Source: Heliorestis acidaminivorans (GTDB taxonomy: Bacteria > Bacillota > Desulfitobacteriia > Heliobacteriales > Heliobacteriaceae). From it: a stretch of DNA of 64,000 nt. This document shows, piece after piece, positions 43,731 to 52,530 of this stretch; the first letter of the stretch is position 1; each line of letters starts with the position of its first letter. The position numbers and the translations under genes are program-made. The DNA is taken from positions 62,001 through 126,000 of the forward strand of contig NZ_WBXO01000005.1 of NCBI RefSeq assembly GCF_008933955.1. Direction: 5' to 3'. A model generated the notes under the pieces. The model was not told where the DNA came from. It was given only the letters and a program-made list of their open reading frames with translations, and searched no databases.

Positions 43731-45149
43731 ATGGCCAAAGCAAGAAAAAAAAGCAAGAAGAACCTTTTAGAAGCGACCTTAGCAGATGGAAGTACCATTC
43801 TATACGAACCTGAGATACTTGGTGAAGGTAGCGAAGGCATTGTACACTTTACAGAAGATAAAAAAAAGGTCGTTAAGTTTTACAAAGATAGCAATGACAG
43901 CAAAGATCCAGAGCGTCGTCGACGGATTGAAAATATCGTGTACAAGTATAACCCCACAAGAAATCCTGAAAGTGGGGACTATTGGAAAAGCCTATACTGC
44001 TGGCCTACTGCTGTCGTAGTAGCTCCTCGTCTTGGTGTCCTTGTGCCAACTTATCCTGCTCATTTTTTCACGAAAGATGGACGAGAAAAAAAGCTAAGTT
44101 GGTTCATTTCTCCTCGCACAAGAAACTTGATCAGCAAAGCAGAGCGAGGTGACTGGCTGGGCCATCTAAAGATTGCTATCATGATGGCTCGTGCGACACG
44201 GCGCCTTCATTCTGCCGGCCTTGCTCATTCCGATTTATCCTATAATAACTTCTTGGCCGATCCTGTGATTGGTACCGTTACGATGATCGATCTAGATAGC
44301 CTTGTCGTTCCAGACGTGTACCCGCCCAATGTGGCAGGGACACCGGGTCTGATCGCGCCGGAAGTGATCATGGGTAAAGGAGCGCCTTCCATACGCACCG
44401 ATTTGCACGCGCTGGCTGTACTCGTTTATCAAACTTTGTTATTTCGTCATCCTTTGCGAGGCCCCAAAATAAATTCTACTTTATCGGCAGAAGAGGATGA
44501 GCAACTTTCTATGGGCGCGAAGGCGCTTTTTATTGAAGATCCCCACGATCAAAGCAATCGCCCACAAGGCACTTTTACAAGCTTTGAGCGATTGGGACCC
44601 TATTTGTCAGAACTCGTTACCAAATCTTTTATAAAATACTTACACATGCCTGACAACCGCCCTACAGCGGCCGATTGGGAACAAGCTTTAATTCGGACAA
44701 CCGATTTGATTCATCCTTGTTCGAACGATCGTTGCGAATTAAAATGGTTTGTGTACGGGACGAGTTGTCCTGGTTGTGGACAAAAAATGGCCCATCATCC
44801 CGTACCACTGTTGCAGTTTTATAAAGAACAAAATGGCAAACCCGGCCATTTTATCAATGAACGTCGTCAGCTTGTTGTCTGGTCTGGCCTCTATCTTTAC
44901 AAATGGCATGTTTTTGATCACATTCGAGCTGGTGAAAATGCTGACAAAACGCCACAAGGGTATTTTCGCTATCATGAAGGGCAGTGGTACTTTTTTAATC
45001 TAGAGATGGATGCCCAATTGATTGAAAAGGGCATACAAAAGACAATTCCCAAAAATCAATCCATCCCTCTTCAACAAGGTCAACAAATCCGCCTATCGAC
45101 AGAAAGGCGTGGCAGAATTGTTTATGTACAGATGATCAAGGAGCCATAA
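43731..45149 (+). CDS. Protein kinase with C-terminal zinc ribbon (TerY-P triad)
   Basis: Residues of about 22-325 form a protein kinase domain: glycine loop GEGSEG (31-36), Lys49 (VVKF), catalytic loop HSDLSYNN (Asp168, Asn173) and the metal Asp187 in MIDLD, then an APE equivalent at IAPEV. All catalytic residues are present, so activity is expected. A zinc ribbon (Cys330, 335, 346, 349) and a beta-rich C-terminal domain follow. This kinase-zinc ribbon protein completes the triad with the VWA and PP2C proteins. The ATG is five bases after the phosphatase stop, so they are co-translated. Confidence 0.88.
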   Translation: MAKARKKSKKNLLEATLADGSTILYEPEILGEGSEGIVHFTEDKKKVVKFYKDSNDSKDPERRRRIENIVYKYNPTRNPESGDYWKSLYCWPTAVVVAPRLGVLVPTYPAHFFTKDGREKKLSWFISPRTRNLISKAERGDWLGHLKIAIMMARATRRLHSAGLAHSDLSYNNFLADPVIGTVTMIDLDSLVVPDVYPPNVAGTPGLIAPEVIMGKGAPSIRTDLHALAVLVYQTLLFRHPLRGPKINSTLSAEEDEQLSMGAKALFIEDPHDQSNRPQGTFTSFERLGPYLSELVTKSFIKYLHMPDNRPTAADWEQALIRTTDLIHPCSNDRCELKWFVYGTSCPGCGQKMAHHPVPLLQFYKEQNGKPGHFINERRQLVVWSGLYLYKWHVFDHIRAGENADKTPQGYFRYHEGQWYFFNLEMDAQLIEKGIQKTIPKNQSIPLQQGQQIRLSTERRGRIVYVQMIKEP

Positions 45150-45175
45150 AAATTTATTAACAGGTGGTGAAGAAC

Positions 45176-45865
45176 ATGGATTATAAAATACTTTATCCAG
45201 GCGCTTTTCCGATTATAGAAATGAAATTGCAAAAAGCTGAAAGCATTAAGGCTGAAGCCGATGCCATGGTGGCCATGTCTTCAACAGTCGATGTCTTAGG
45301 TTCTGTGCCCGGTGGAATTATGCAAGGCTTGGCTCGCATGCTCGCTGGAGAAAAGTTTTTCTTTCAAACTTTGACGGCCAATCGTGGTTCAGGAACAGTC
45401 TTGCTGGCCCCATCCATTCCTGGTGACATTATCGATATTAACTTAGATGGTACCTACAACTTGATTGTGCAAAAAGACGGTTTTTTAGCAGGTACGCAAG
45501 ATTTGCAAGTATCTACAAAGATGCAAAATTTAATGCAAGGCTTTTTATCTGGAGAGGGTTTTTTTGTTGTTAAAGTGAGCGGTCACGGAAAAGTCTTTGT
45601 GAACAGCTACGGTGCCATTCATGCTATCAATTTGGATGATGGGGAAGAGTTTGTTATTGACAACCAACATTTGGTGGCCTGGCCTGATTACATGGATTAC
45701 AAAATCGAAAAAGCTTCAAGCAGTTGGATACATACTTTTACCTCGGGAGAAATTGCCGTTTGCCGCTTCAGAGGTCCAGGCACGGTACTGATTCAAACGC
45801 GCAATCCTGGCGGTTTTGGCAATTGGATTAAAAAGTTTATTCCAGGTGGGCGACCAGGCTCATAA
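45176..45865 (+). CDS. AIM24/TIGR00266-family protein
   Basis: The 229-residue protein consists of one AIM24 domain: the MDYKILYPGAFP start, the Gly-rich middle (GSVPGGIMQGLARMLAGEKFF), FVVKVSGHGKVFVNSYGA and the Gly-rich terminal part. The family is a beta-helical trimer fold with unknown biochemical role; in yeast a relative affects mitochondrial inner-membrane organisation. ATG 45176 is behind AGGTGG. AIM24 proteins accompany several bacterial membrane-stress systems, which fits the membrane theme of this island. Confidence 0.85.
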   Translation: MDYKILYPGAFPIIEMKLQKAESIKAEADAMVAMSSTVDVLGSVPGGIMQGLARMLAGEKFFFQTLTANRGSGTVLLAPSIPGDIIDINLDGTYNLIVQKDGFLAGTQDLQVSTKMQNLMQGFLSGEGFFVVKVSGHGKVFVNSYGAIHAINLDDGEEFVIDNQHLVAWPDYMDYKIEKASSSWIHTFTSGEIAVCRFRGPGTVLIQTRNPGGFGNWIKKFIPGGRPGS

Positions 45866-45909
45866 GAGATAGAGGGCACTTTTGAAAGTCGAAAGCGAGG
45901 AAACGATGG

Positions 45910-47115
45910 GTGATTCATTTTAATGATTTGAAGGCTGAAGATATAGAGAGGATTTTTTATATTCCTCCTGAACCCTATGATTCCAATTGGGATCGAGATA
46001 CATTGTCATATGCTTTAGGTGCAACTTTATACATGCCAGCCCATCGTCCTTGTATTGCGAACGATCTCATAACAAACAAATACAAAGAATTGACTTCTAT
46101 GGTCATCTGCCTAGAAGATGCGATTGGTGATCACCAAGTCGTCGAAGCAGAAGAAGCACTTTTGCTTCAACTTCAACAGCTAGAATCAGCATGGCAGACT
46201 ATGTCAACGATAGAAAAAGCGGGCTTGCCCTTGATCTTTCTGCGCCTGCGAAGCCCTGAGCAATTTCATCAGCTTATTGAGAAACTGATGCCTTTTATGA
46301 TGACCGGCTTGCTTCATGGCTTTGTTTTTCCCAAATTTTCGCTTCATAATGGCGAAAAGTACCTTCAACTGCTTCGTCAACTCAATAGGTCTGTTCGCAT
46401 ATATGGCATGCCTATCTTTGAGACGCGAGATATTATGTATAAAGAGAGTCGTATCGACACGTTGCTTGCTCTCAAAGCTTTACTAGGTTCCTATAAAGAG
46501 ATGATCTTGAATATCCGTATTGGAGCGACTGATTTTTCTAGTCTTTTCGGCATTCGTAGGAGTCCTGATCTGACCTTATATGATATCGTGCCCATGAAAG
46601 ACTGTATTGGCGATATTGTCAATGTTTTTGGTCGCATCGACGATCCCTATGTCCTTTCTGGGCCCGTTTGGGAGTATTTTCCCACAGACAACCGTGTATT
46701 GAAGCCTAAATTGCGAGAAGCGCCATTTGAACGGTATGGCCATCAAGGCCTTGCTTTTCGCCGACAACTGATTACACGTTATATCGATGGCTTGATTCGT
46801 GAAATCTTGCTCGATCAAGCCAATGGTTTATGTGGAAAAACAGTGATTCATCCCTCCCATATTCGACCTGTGAATGCTTTGCAAGCTGTCACGTACGAGG
46901 AATATTGTGATGCTACGACCATCGTGAGCAATAATGACGGAAAAATAGGCGTTATGAAAAGCGCTTTTCATAACAAAATGAACGAAATAAAGCCTCATTT
47001 GAGTTGGGCAAAGAAAATTATTACAAGATCATGCATTTATGGAGTGCTTAATGAGACATATGACTTTACGAGCTTACTGGGGACAGAACAATATGATAAA
47101 TCGTCTATTGAGTGA
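45910..47115 (+). CDS. HpcH/HpaI (CitE-like) C-C lyase of the Ter metabolite module
   Basis: The 401-residue protein has a TIM-barrel C-C lyase fold: VICLEDAIGD (metal-binding Glu/Asp strand), PLIFLRLRS, GFVFPKF and IGATDFSSLFG. Citrate lyase beta and malyl-CoA lyase relatives cleave or form C-C bonds on acyl-CoA or keto acid substrates with Mg2+. A related lyase is a known component of a predicted nucleoside-like biosynthetic module in Ter islands, always beside phosphoribosyltransferases as here. The GTG start overlaps AGGAAACGATGGG; the end overlaps the next gene. The substrate is not known. Confidence 0.8.
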   Translation: MIHFNDLKAEDIERIFYIPPEPYDSNWDRDTLSYALGATLYMPAHRPCIANDLITNKYKELTSMVICLEDAIGDHQVVEAEEALLLQLQQLESAWQTMSTIEKAGLPLIFLRLRSPEQFHQLIEKLMPFMMTGLLHGFVFPKFSLHNGEKYLQLLRQLNRSVRIYGMPIFETRDIMYKESRIDTLLALKALLGSYKEMILNIRIGATDFSSLFGIRRSPDLTLYDIVPMKDCIGDIVNVFGRIDDPYVLSGPVWEYFPTDNRVLKPKLREAPFERYGHQGLAFRRQLITRYIDGLIREILLDQANGLCGKTVIHPSHIRPVNALQAVTYEEYCDATTIVSNNDGKIGVMKSAFHNKMNEIKPHLSWAKKIITRSCIYGVLNETYDFTSLLGTEQYDKSSIE

Positions 47116-49654
47116 AGAAGCCGAGAAGGTTCAAGAATCTTCAGAGATGCTGATCCATATTTTAGATGATTTGCACATCCGTCTTACCGTTACAAGCAAC
47201 CCTTACGAACTTTCGCTAGAAAGCCTTTTTTCACTTGCCGCTCGCAAGAATCGTCATAGAAGTTTTCTCTTTGTCAGCAAGCTTCTAGGCAAGCATATTG
47301 CTATCGAACCAGAGGTTGCTTTTGTTGCAGGGAAGTTGCTTGCACAACGCTTTATGGAAGAAAGAGCTAGAAAGCAAACGATGACAGAGAACAAAGCGAC
47401 GTTCTCTTTGCCTTCGCCGCATATTTTTATCGGTTTTGCTGAAACGGCAACAGCCTTAGGGCATGCTGTTTTCTCTTGCTTTGATCAAAATGCCTTCTAT
47501 TGGCATACAACGCGTGAGAAAATCAATGAATTGCCTGATCTATTTGGCTTTGAAGAAGAGCATTGTCATGCACCGGAACATCGTCTTTATGGGACGGCTC
47601 GATCCTTTTTTGATAAGGATCATCCGATTGTGCTCATTGATGATGAATTAACGACAGGCAAATCGGCATTAAACTTTATTCAGGCGATTGAGCAGAAGTA
47701 TAGAAGAAAAGAATATTATATTCTTTCCATTCTTGATTGGCGTTCCGAAGAGGATCGAGCGACCTTGCAGGCAATGGAACAGCGCCTTGGGGTTTCTATT
47801 ACCGTGCTTTCTTTGCTCTCCGGTACTATAGAATCCTGGGGTGCGGTAACAGAAAGAGCGATAGGAGCTTATATGCCCCAAGAAGAAGTGGCTGATCCCA
47901 AATCGCCACTTCCGCAGGTGGGGATCTATGCATTAAAAGAATTACAAGGAATGTCTTTGAAAAATGGCACTTCTGTAGATGTGGTAACATACGGCTTAGA
48001 AAAAGGGATCGCTTATACATCCATTGATTCAACCGGTTGGGTCAATAAAGCGCCCTATCTCCCTTATACAGGCCGCTTTGGTATCACACCGAAGGAACAA
48101 GCACAACTAGAGGCTTTGGCTTATAAGGTAGGTAAGCAATTACAACAACGGCGACGGGGAGAAAAAGCCTTATGTCTGGGCACCGGAGAATTTATGTATC
48201 TTCCATCTAAGATAGCCTCCTATATGGGTGAAAAGGTACTGGTGCAAGCAACAACGCGCAGTCCTGTTTATCCTGTTGATAAGGAAGACTATGGCATTCG
48301 TCATGGTCTTGCTTTTCCCAGCCCCGATGATCCTCTGATTCCCAATTATGTTTATAATATCGGGACAGGCATGTACGATGAGATTTTTTTATTTCTAGAG
48401 CGGCCTCTTCCGAAGGAAAGGATCATGCCTTTACTAGAAGCTTTGGACTCTAGGGGCATCGATCGGATTTGTATGGTAGTGCCAGAAGCGATCGTACCTC
48501 ACCCTGATCCGATGGGCTCATATCGTGCTGATGATGTTGTTTTTTTACTGAAAGATCTTAGCGGTATGGTGGAAGAAGTGCCGACTGAAGAACGGGAACG
48601 AATGATTCAAAAGGGCGTCCATTATTCGGAGATGCTTCCCTTGGAATACAAGCCAACGCAAGAATATATGGATCTTTTCTATCAGACCTTGGAAGAGTCG
48701 GCTCGGAAAATAGCCTGGGCCACGGCCGTTGTCGCTGAAAAGATAATAGGTTTGCATGCTTCCGAGTTTGTTCTCGTCTCTTTGGCTAGAGCTGGAACAC
48801 CTGTAGGCATTTTAATTCGTCGCTATCTAGAGCAAATCCATGGTCTTACGGTACCTCATTACAGCATATCTATTATTCGTGACAAAGGTATTGACGAAAA
48901 AGCATTGCTTTATATTTTGCAGAACCATGGTGGCAGAGACCTTCAGTTTGTGGATGGTTGGACAGGTAAGGGTGCTATCTCCATGCAGTTAACGAAAGCT
49001 TGCCAACAGTTCAAAGATAAATATTCCATAGAGCTTTCCGATAGCCTGGCTGTCTTAGCCGATCCTGGCTATTGCGCGCCCCTGTACGGCACGCGAGAAG
49101 ACTATCTAATTCCCAGTGCTTGTCTTAATGCTACTGTGTCCGGGTTGGTCAGTCGAACGGTCTATAAACCGGAACTCCTAGGCCCCTTTGATTTTCATGG
49201 TGCTCGCTATTACAGTGAGTTGCAAGAAGACGACGTTTCTAATCTATTTGTTGACACCATTTCGAGATATTTTGAAGAAGTGGCCTTAGAGGGGCAGAAC
49301 CATCTCGCGATGAAAAGGGAAGAACATCTTTTTTGCGATGACCATAGAGGCACGGAAAAAAGCTTCTTGCTTGAAAAATGTTCTTGGCAAGGCTTACGGT
49401 CCCTTCGTTCGATTCAAGAGCGCTTTGGAATCAAAGATATCAATCTCATCAAGCCAGGTGTAGGGGAGACGACCCGAGTCCTTTTGCGCCGTGTACCGTG
49501 GAGAATTCTTGTAAACTCCATGGAAAACCCCAATCTTACCCATATCCTTATTCTCGCTCGTGACAGGAATGTACCTGTGGAAGTCTATGGGAATATGACC
49601 TACTCTTGTTGTGGCTTGATTAAACCCCTTGAAGAGATTGAAAGGGAGGCATAG
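47051..49654 (+). CDS. Multidomain phosphoribosyltransferase-TRSP-StiP/PRTase-PELOTA fusion
   Basis: This ~867-residue protein joins parts that are separate in other Ter islands: a first phosphoribosyltransferase domain with PRPP loop VLIDDELTTGKSA (about residues 194-206), a middle TRSP-like region, a second phosphoribosyltransferase/StiP-like domain (VLVSLARAGTPVG ... FVDGWTGKGAIS, about 575-645) and a C-terminal PELOTA-type RNA-binding domain (INLIKPGVGETTRVLLRRVP ... YGNMT). It would attach ribose phosphate to a base-like compound. Start uncertain: ATG 47039, 47051 (GGAG six bases before) or 47093; all overlap the lyase gene. Domain names are from memory of the Ter literature. Confidence 0.8.
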   Translation: MRHMTLRAYWGQNNMINRLLSEEAEKVQESSEMLIHILDDLHIRLTVTSNPYELSLESLFSLAARKNRHRSFLFVSKLLGKHIAIEPEVAFVAGKLLAQRFMEERARKQTMTENKATFSLPSPHIFIGFAETATALGHAVFSCFDQNAFYWHTTREKINELPDLFGFEEEHCHAPEHRLYGTARSFFDKDHPIVLIDDELTTGKSALNFIQAIEQKYRRKEYYILSILDWRSEEDRATLQAMEQRLGVSITVLSLLSGTIESWGAVTERAIGAYMPQEEVADPKSPLPQVGIYALKELQGMSLKNGTSVDVVTYGLEKGIAYTSIDSTGWVNKAPYLPYTGRFGITPKEQAQLEALAYKVGKQLQQRRRGEKALCLGTGEFMYLPSKIASYMGEKVLVQATTRSPVYPVDKEDYGIRHGLAFPSPDDPLIPNYVYNIGTGMYDEIFLFLERPLPKERIMPLLEALDSRGIDRICMVVPEAIVPHPDPMGSYRADDVVFLLKDLSGMVEEVPTEERERMIQKGVHYSEMLPLEYKPTQEYMDLFYQTLEESARKIAWATAVVAEKIIGLHASEFVLVSLARAGTPVGILIRRYLEQIHGLTVPHYSISIIRDKGIDEKALLYILQNHGGRDLQFVDGWTGKGAISMQLTKACQQFKDKYSIELSDSLAVLADPGYCAPLYGTREDYLIPSACLNATVSGLVSRTVYKPELLGPFDFHGARYYSELQEDDVSNLFVDTISRYFEEVALEGQNHLAMKREEHLFCDDHRGTEKSFLLEKCSWQGLRSLRSIQERFGIKDINLIKPGVGETTRVLLRRVPWRILVNSMENPNLTHILILARDRNVPVEVYGNMTYSCCGLIKPLEEIEREA

Positions 49655-49657
49655 GAA

Positions 49658-50524
49658 TTGACAGGAAAAATACTTTTTGCCTCCGATCTAGATCAAACAC
49701 TGATCTATTCGCGACGAAGTATGGGTGACTATGGCCATCCCCATCTCTTGGTGCCCATAGAAGAGTATAAAGGTCGCATTATATCTTATATGACGACCTT
49801 GGCTGTAAAGCGCTTCTGTGAGGCTGCGCGGCAGGCTATCATTGTTCCTGTAACGACACGAACGGTGGAACAATACAGACGAGTGAAACTACCTATCAGG
49901 CCTTCCTATGCCGTGGTTAGCAATGGCGGTCATATTTTAAGGGAAGGACACCTCGATAAGAAATGGCATGATAAGATTTTATCTCAGATCAGCGACAAGT
50001 GCTTGGACATAGGGAAGATGGAAAGGGAATTTGCAAAAATAGCTAAACCTGATTGGGTTACATCTTCCCGTAGGGCTGATCAACTTTTTTTGTATTTTCT
50101 TATTGAAAGAGACAAAGTGCCGTCAGCAGAACTGAAAGCATTTGCTTGCTGGGCGCAGGAACAGAATTGGCGTCTCTCTATACAAGGTAGAAAGCTTTAT
50201 CTTGTACCAAAACCAGTGAGCAAGTGGACTGCCGTAGAAGAAGTTTTAAAAAGAGTTGGCAAGCCCTTTGTTGTTGCCGCCGGTGATTCACTTTTAGATC
50301 AAGAAATGCTTGAAAAGGCCGATCTTGCTTTGGCACCTGCTCACGGAGAACTCTGGGCTACTCATGGCCCCAAAAAGCGCTTGCACCACCATGGAGAGAA
50401 TGAGGAAAGCTTAAAAAGAATTTCTTTCCTTCCTCAGCAAGGGATTGTGGCAGGGGAAGCAATTTTGAATCATCTTTTGGCCCTTTGTGAAGACAAAAAA
50501 GAAAGCTCTGCGATTAGCTCGTAG
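49658..50524 (+). CDS. HAD-superfamily phosphatase of the Ter metabolite module
   Basis: The 288-residue protein has the HAD nucleophile motif FASDLDQTL (Asp10, Asp12), Thr in VPVTTRT, Lys region, and motif IV GDSLLDQEM with a Cof-type cap. It begins three bases after the fusion gene, with TTG behind GGAGGC. HAD phosphatases of this type remove phosphate from sugar or nucleotide phosphates; here it likely dephosphorylates the phosphoribosylated product. A terminator overlaps its stop codon, marking the end of the island. Confidence 0.85.
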   Translation: MTGKILFASDLDQTLIYSRRSMGDYGHPHLLVPIEEYKGRIISYMTTLAVKRFCEAARQAIIVPVTTRTVEQYRRVKLPIRPSYAVVSNGGHILREGHLDKKWHDKILSQISDKCLDIGKMEREFAKIAKPDWVTSSRRADQLFLYFLIERDKVPSAELKAFACWAQEQNWRLSIQGRKLYLVPKPVSKWTAVEEVLKRVGKPFVVAAGDSLLDQEMLEKADLALAPAHGELWATHGPKKRLHHHGENEESLKRISFLPQQGIVAGEAILNHLLALCEDKKESSAISS

Positions 50525-50537
50525 AGCTTTCTTTTCT
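50498..50537 (+). terminator. Rho-independent terminator closing the Ter island
   Basis: AAAGAAAGCTCT (50498-50509) pairs with AGAGCTTTCTTT (50523-50534); TTC follows. The stop codon of the HAD gene lies in the stem. Confidence 0.8.
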
Positions 50538-50640
50538 GTACTTTAGCTTTTAAGTGGATTAGCATTTGCCTTTGTATTGTTATTTATAGAATATAGGCAC
50601 ACCCCCTTTGGCATAGAACCAACTTTTTACCCTCTGTTAG

Positions 50641-50670
50641 TTGCCCTCAAAGCACATTTTTCGCTAAAAT
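50641..50670 (+). promoter_or_regulatory. Probable sigma-A promoter of queC
   Basis: TTGCCC, an 18-base spacer and TAAAAT lie 49 bases before the queC start, downstream of the Ter terminator. Confidence 0.55.
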
Positions 50671-50718
50671 AAAGCCAAGAACTAACTTGTCCTACTTAAT
50701 AAAGAGGTGCTTAATTCT

Positions 50719-51456
50719 ATGGAAAGTCAAAAATCGGCTGTTATTGTGTTATCAGGTGGTCTTGATTCTACTACGACAATGGGGATTGCTAAGGAAGCAG
50801 GATATAAGCTCTATGCTTTGACTTTTGATTATGGACAGAGACATCGTCGTGAGCTTGAATCGGCTGAAGCTGTCGCTTCTTTTTACGGTGCTGTTCATAA
50901 AGTGATGGTACTAGGGGATCTATTTGCGGAAAGTGCTTTATCCGAAGGTACTTTGAGAGAGAGGCCTTTGTCAGAAGGACCTTTGACAGAGCGGCCTGCT
51001 GGGGAGACGAAGGAAGATCTATCTTCTCTCGGCTTTGTGGAGCAGGGGCAGTTGCTTCCTGCGACTTATGTGCCGGCGCGCAATGTTCTGTTTTTAGCTT
51101 TGGCTCTTTCTTATGCTGAGAAGGTTAAGGCTGAGGCTATTTATATGGGTGTGAATGCCCTAGATAATGCAGGATATCCTGATTGTCGTCCTGCTTTTAT
51201 TGAAGCTTTTCAGCAAGTTGTTAATTGCGGTACGGAGCGAGGTGTTTTAGGAAAAGGGGTGCGTTTGGAGACGCCTTTGATTCAGTTGGAAAAAGAAGAG
51301 ATTGTGAGCTTGGCTTTACAGTTACAATGTCCTCTTCATTTAACTCATACTTGCTATGCTGGGCAGTACCCTGCTTGTGGACAATGTGCTAGTTGTGTTA
51401 GTCGCAGGGATGCTTTCATGAGATTAGGACTAGTCGATCCTTTACCTTATCAATAA
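50719..51456 (+). CDS. queC: 7-cyano-7-deazaguanine synthase
   Basis: It converts 7-carboxy-7-deazaguanine to preQ0, a precursor of queuosine, using ATP and ammonia. Landmarks are the PP-loop VLSGGLDSTT, FDYGQRHRRELESA, TYVPARNVLFL and the zinc-binding cysteines in the C-terminal HTCYAGQYPACGQCASC. Between residues 71 and 109 the loop is enlarged and holds a 10-residue tandem repeat (74-83 and 84-93, LSEGxLxERP). ATG 50719 follows AGAGGTG. No queD or queE is adjacent and no preQ1 aptamer was recognised upstream. Confidence 0.93.
   Translation: MESQKSAVIVLSGGLDSTTTMGIAKEAGYKLYALTFDYGQRHRRELESAEAVASFYGAVHKVMVLGDLFAESALSEGTLRERPLSEGPLTERPAGETKEDLSSLGFVEQGQLLPATYVPARNVLFLALALSYAEKVKAEAIYMGVNALDNAGYPDCRPAFIEAFQQVVNCGTERGVLGKGVRLETPLIQLEKEEIVSLALQLQCPLHLTHTCYAGQYPACGQCASCVSRRDAFMRLGLVDPLPYQ
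50938..50997 (+). repeat. 30-bp tandem duplication inside queC
   Basis: Two 30-base units (50938-50967 and 50968-50997) agree at 24 of 30 positions and encode LSEGTLRERP and LSEGPLTERP. The divergence is mostly at third positions, so the duplication is not recent and the repeat seems to be kept as protein. Confidence 0.8.
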
Positions 51457-51457
51457 A

Positions 51458-52189
51458 ATGCTTATCTATCAGTACGATGGTTCTATGGAAGGGCTTTTTA
51501 CAGCTATTTATGAAGCTTATTATCGCCGTGAGCAACCAGAGGACATTCAAGCTATAGCTAAATCTAATCCGCCTCTTTTTGCTGAGCTTGTAGTAATTGA
51601 GACGGATGTGGAAAAGTCGGAAAAAGTTGTACAGTCCATTCATAAGAAGATTTCAGATGATGCTTTTCGAACGGTATCCTACGCTTTTTTATCGGAAGTG
51701 GAAGGGTCGGAACAAGCTATTTATCAATATCTTAGATTAGGATGGAAAATAGGTCCTCAAGTTGACCGCTACCTAGTCGATCCGGTTTGGACTGTCCAAA
51801 AACTTAGATCCAAAGTAGCGAAGGAAAAACATCGCATGCTAGGTCTTTTGCGGTTTCGCTTGCTTAGTAATTCGATTTATTATGGGCCCATGGAACCTGA
51901 TCACAATATAATAGGATTAATAGCACCCCACTTTACGAAGCGATTAGCCGATCAGAACTGGATGATTCACGATTTGAGAAGAGGATTGGCCGCTTTGTAC
52001 AACCAGAAAGAATGGATTATAACGGACATAGATCCTAATAAAAAAGTAGAGCTAGCCTCTATAGAAATAGAATATCAAGATTTGTGGAAAGCTTACTTCA
52101 CATCGATTAATATTGAAGAACGAAAGAATTTGAAACAACAAAAAACTTATATGCCTTTTCGATATTGGCGTCATTTGATTGAGAAATAG
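51458..52189 (+). CDS. TIGR03915/DUF4130-type putative DNA metabolism protein
   Basis: The 243-residue protein matches a family usually found next to a radical SAM protein and thought to take part in DNA repair or modification. Recognisable stretches are IYQYDGSMEGLFTAIYEAY at the start, KEKHRMLGLLRFR, and HFTKRLADQNWMIHDLRRG with a uracil-glycosylase-like feel. The radical SAM partner is not in this window. The ATG is one base after the queC stop, so it is translated by coupling. Family assignment is fairly firm; the biochemical role is not known. Confidence 0.78.
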   Translation: MLIYQYDGSMEGLFTAIYEAYYRREQPEDIQAIAKSNPPLFAELVVIETDVEKSEKVVQSIHKKISDDAFRTVSYAFLSEVEGSEQAIYQYLRLGWKIGPQVDRYLVDPVWTVQKLRSKVAKEKHRMLGLLRFRLLSNSIYYGPMEPDHNIIGLIAPHFTKRLADQNWMIHDLRRGLAALYNQKEWIITDIDPNKKVELASIEIEYQDLWKAYFTSINIEERKNLKQQKTYMPFRYWRHLIEK

Positions 52190-52216
52190 GTGGATAAAAT
52201 TAGATGCTTAGAAGCG

Positions 52217-52245
52217 TTGACAGTGATATACAGAGGTGTTACAAT
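52217..52245 (+). promoter_or_regulatory. Sigma-A promoter of the lysine riboswitch-lysA transcript
   Basis: Perfect TTGACA (52217-52222), 17-base spacer and TACAAT (52240-52245). The transcript start would be near 52252, about 30 bases before the aptamer. Confidence 0.88.
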
Positions 52246-52280
52246 TACGACAACAATAGCATAGGTTATGCCTCATCTCG

Positions 52281-52460
52281 AAAAAGAGGTGGGGTAGAGG
52301 CGCGGTTGATCAAGAGTAGATTCAAGAAGGTCCAAAGGCATGGACGATGCATTGAATGGAAAGGGCTCACCGCCGAAGCTTAGACGATGGCACTTGTTTA
52401 AGCTGGGTCTGTAATGAATAATTGCAGGACTGTCACCACGGAGCTTTTCCCACCTTTTTT
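52281..52460 (+). ncRNA. Lysine riboswitch (L-box) aptamer
   Basis: The closing stem is AAAAAGAGGTGGG (52281-52293) with CCCACCTTTTTT (52449-52460). Inside are the conserved L-box core elements: GTAGAGGCGCG, the AAGAGTAGATTC arm, GGGCTCACCGCCGAAG and GGACTGTCACCAC. The aptamer binds lysine and, judged by the terminator downstream (52531-52560), stops transcription of lysA when lysine is abundant. This is the expected regulator of a diaminopimelate decarboxylase gene. Confidence 0.93.
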
Positions 52461-52530
52461 AAGGCGCTCTAAAGTGGTGGAGCACTATCTTACCAGGGAG
52501 TAGAGAGGGCATTCTTTACGTTGACGTAAC

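Noticed and set aside
50540-50718. preQ1 riboswitch before queC
   Set aside because: ACCCTCTG and GAACC fragments are present but cannot be arranged as the preQ1-I stem, loop and A-rich tail.
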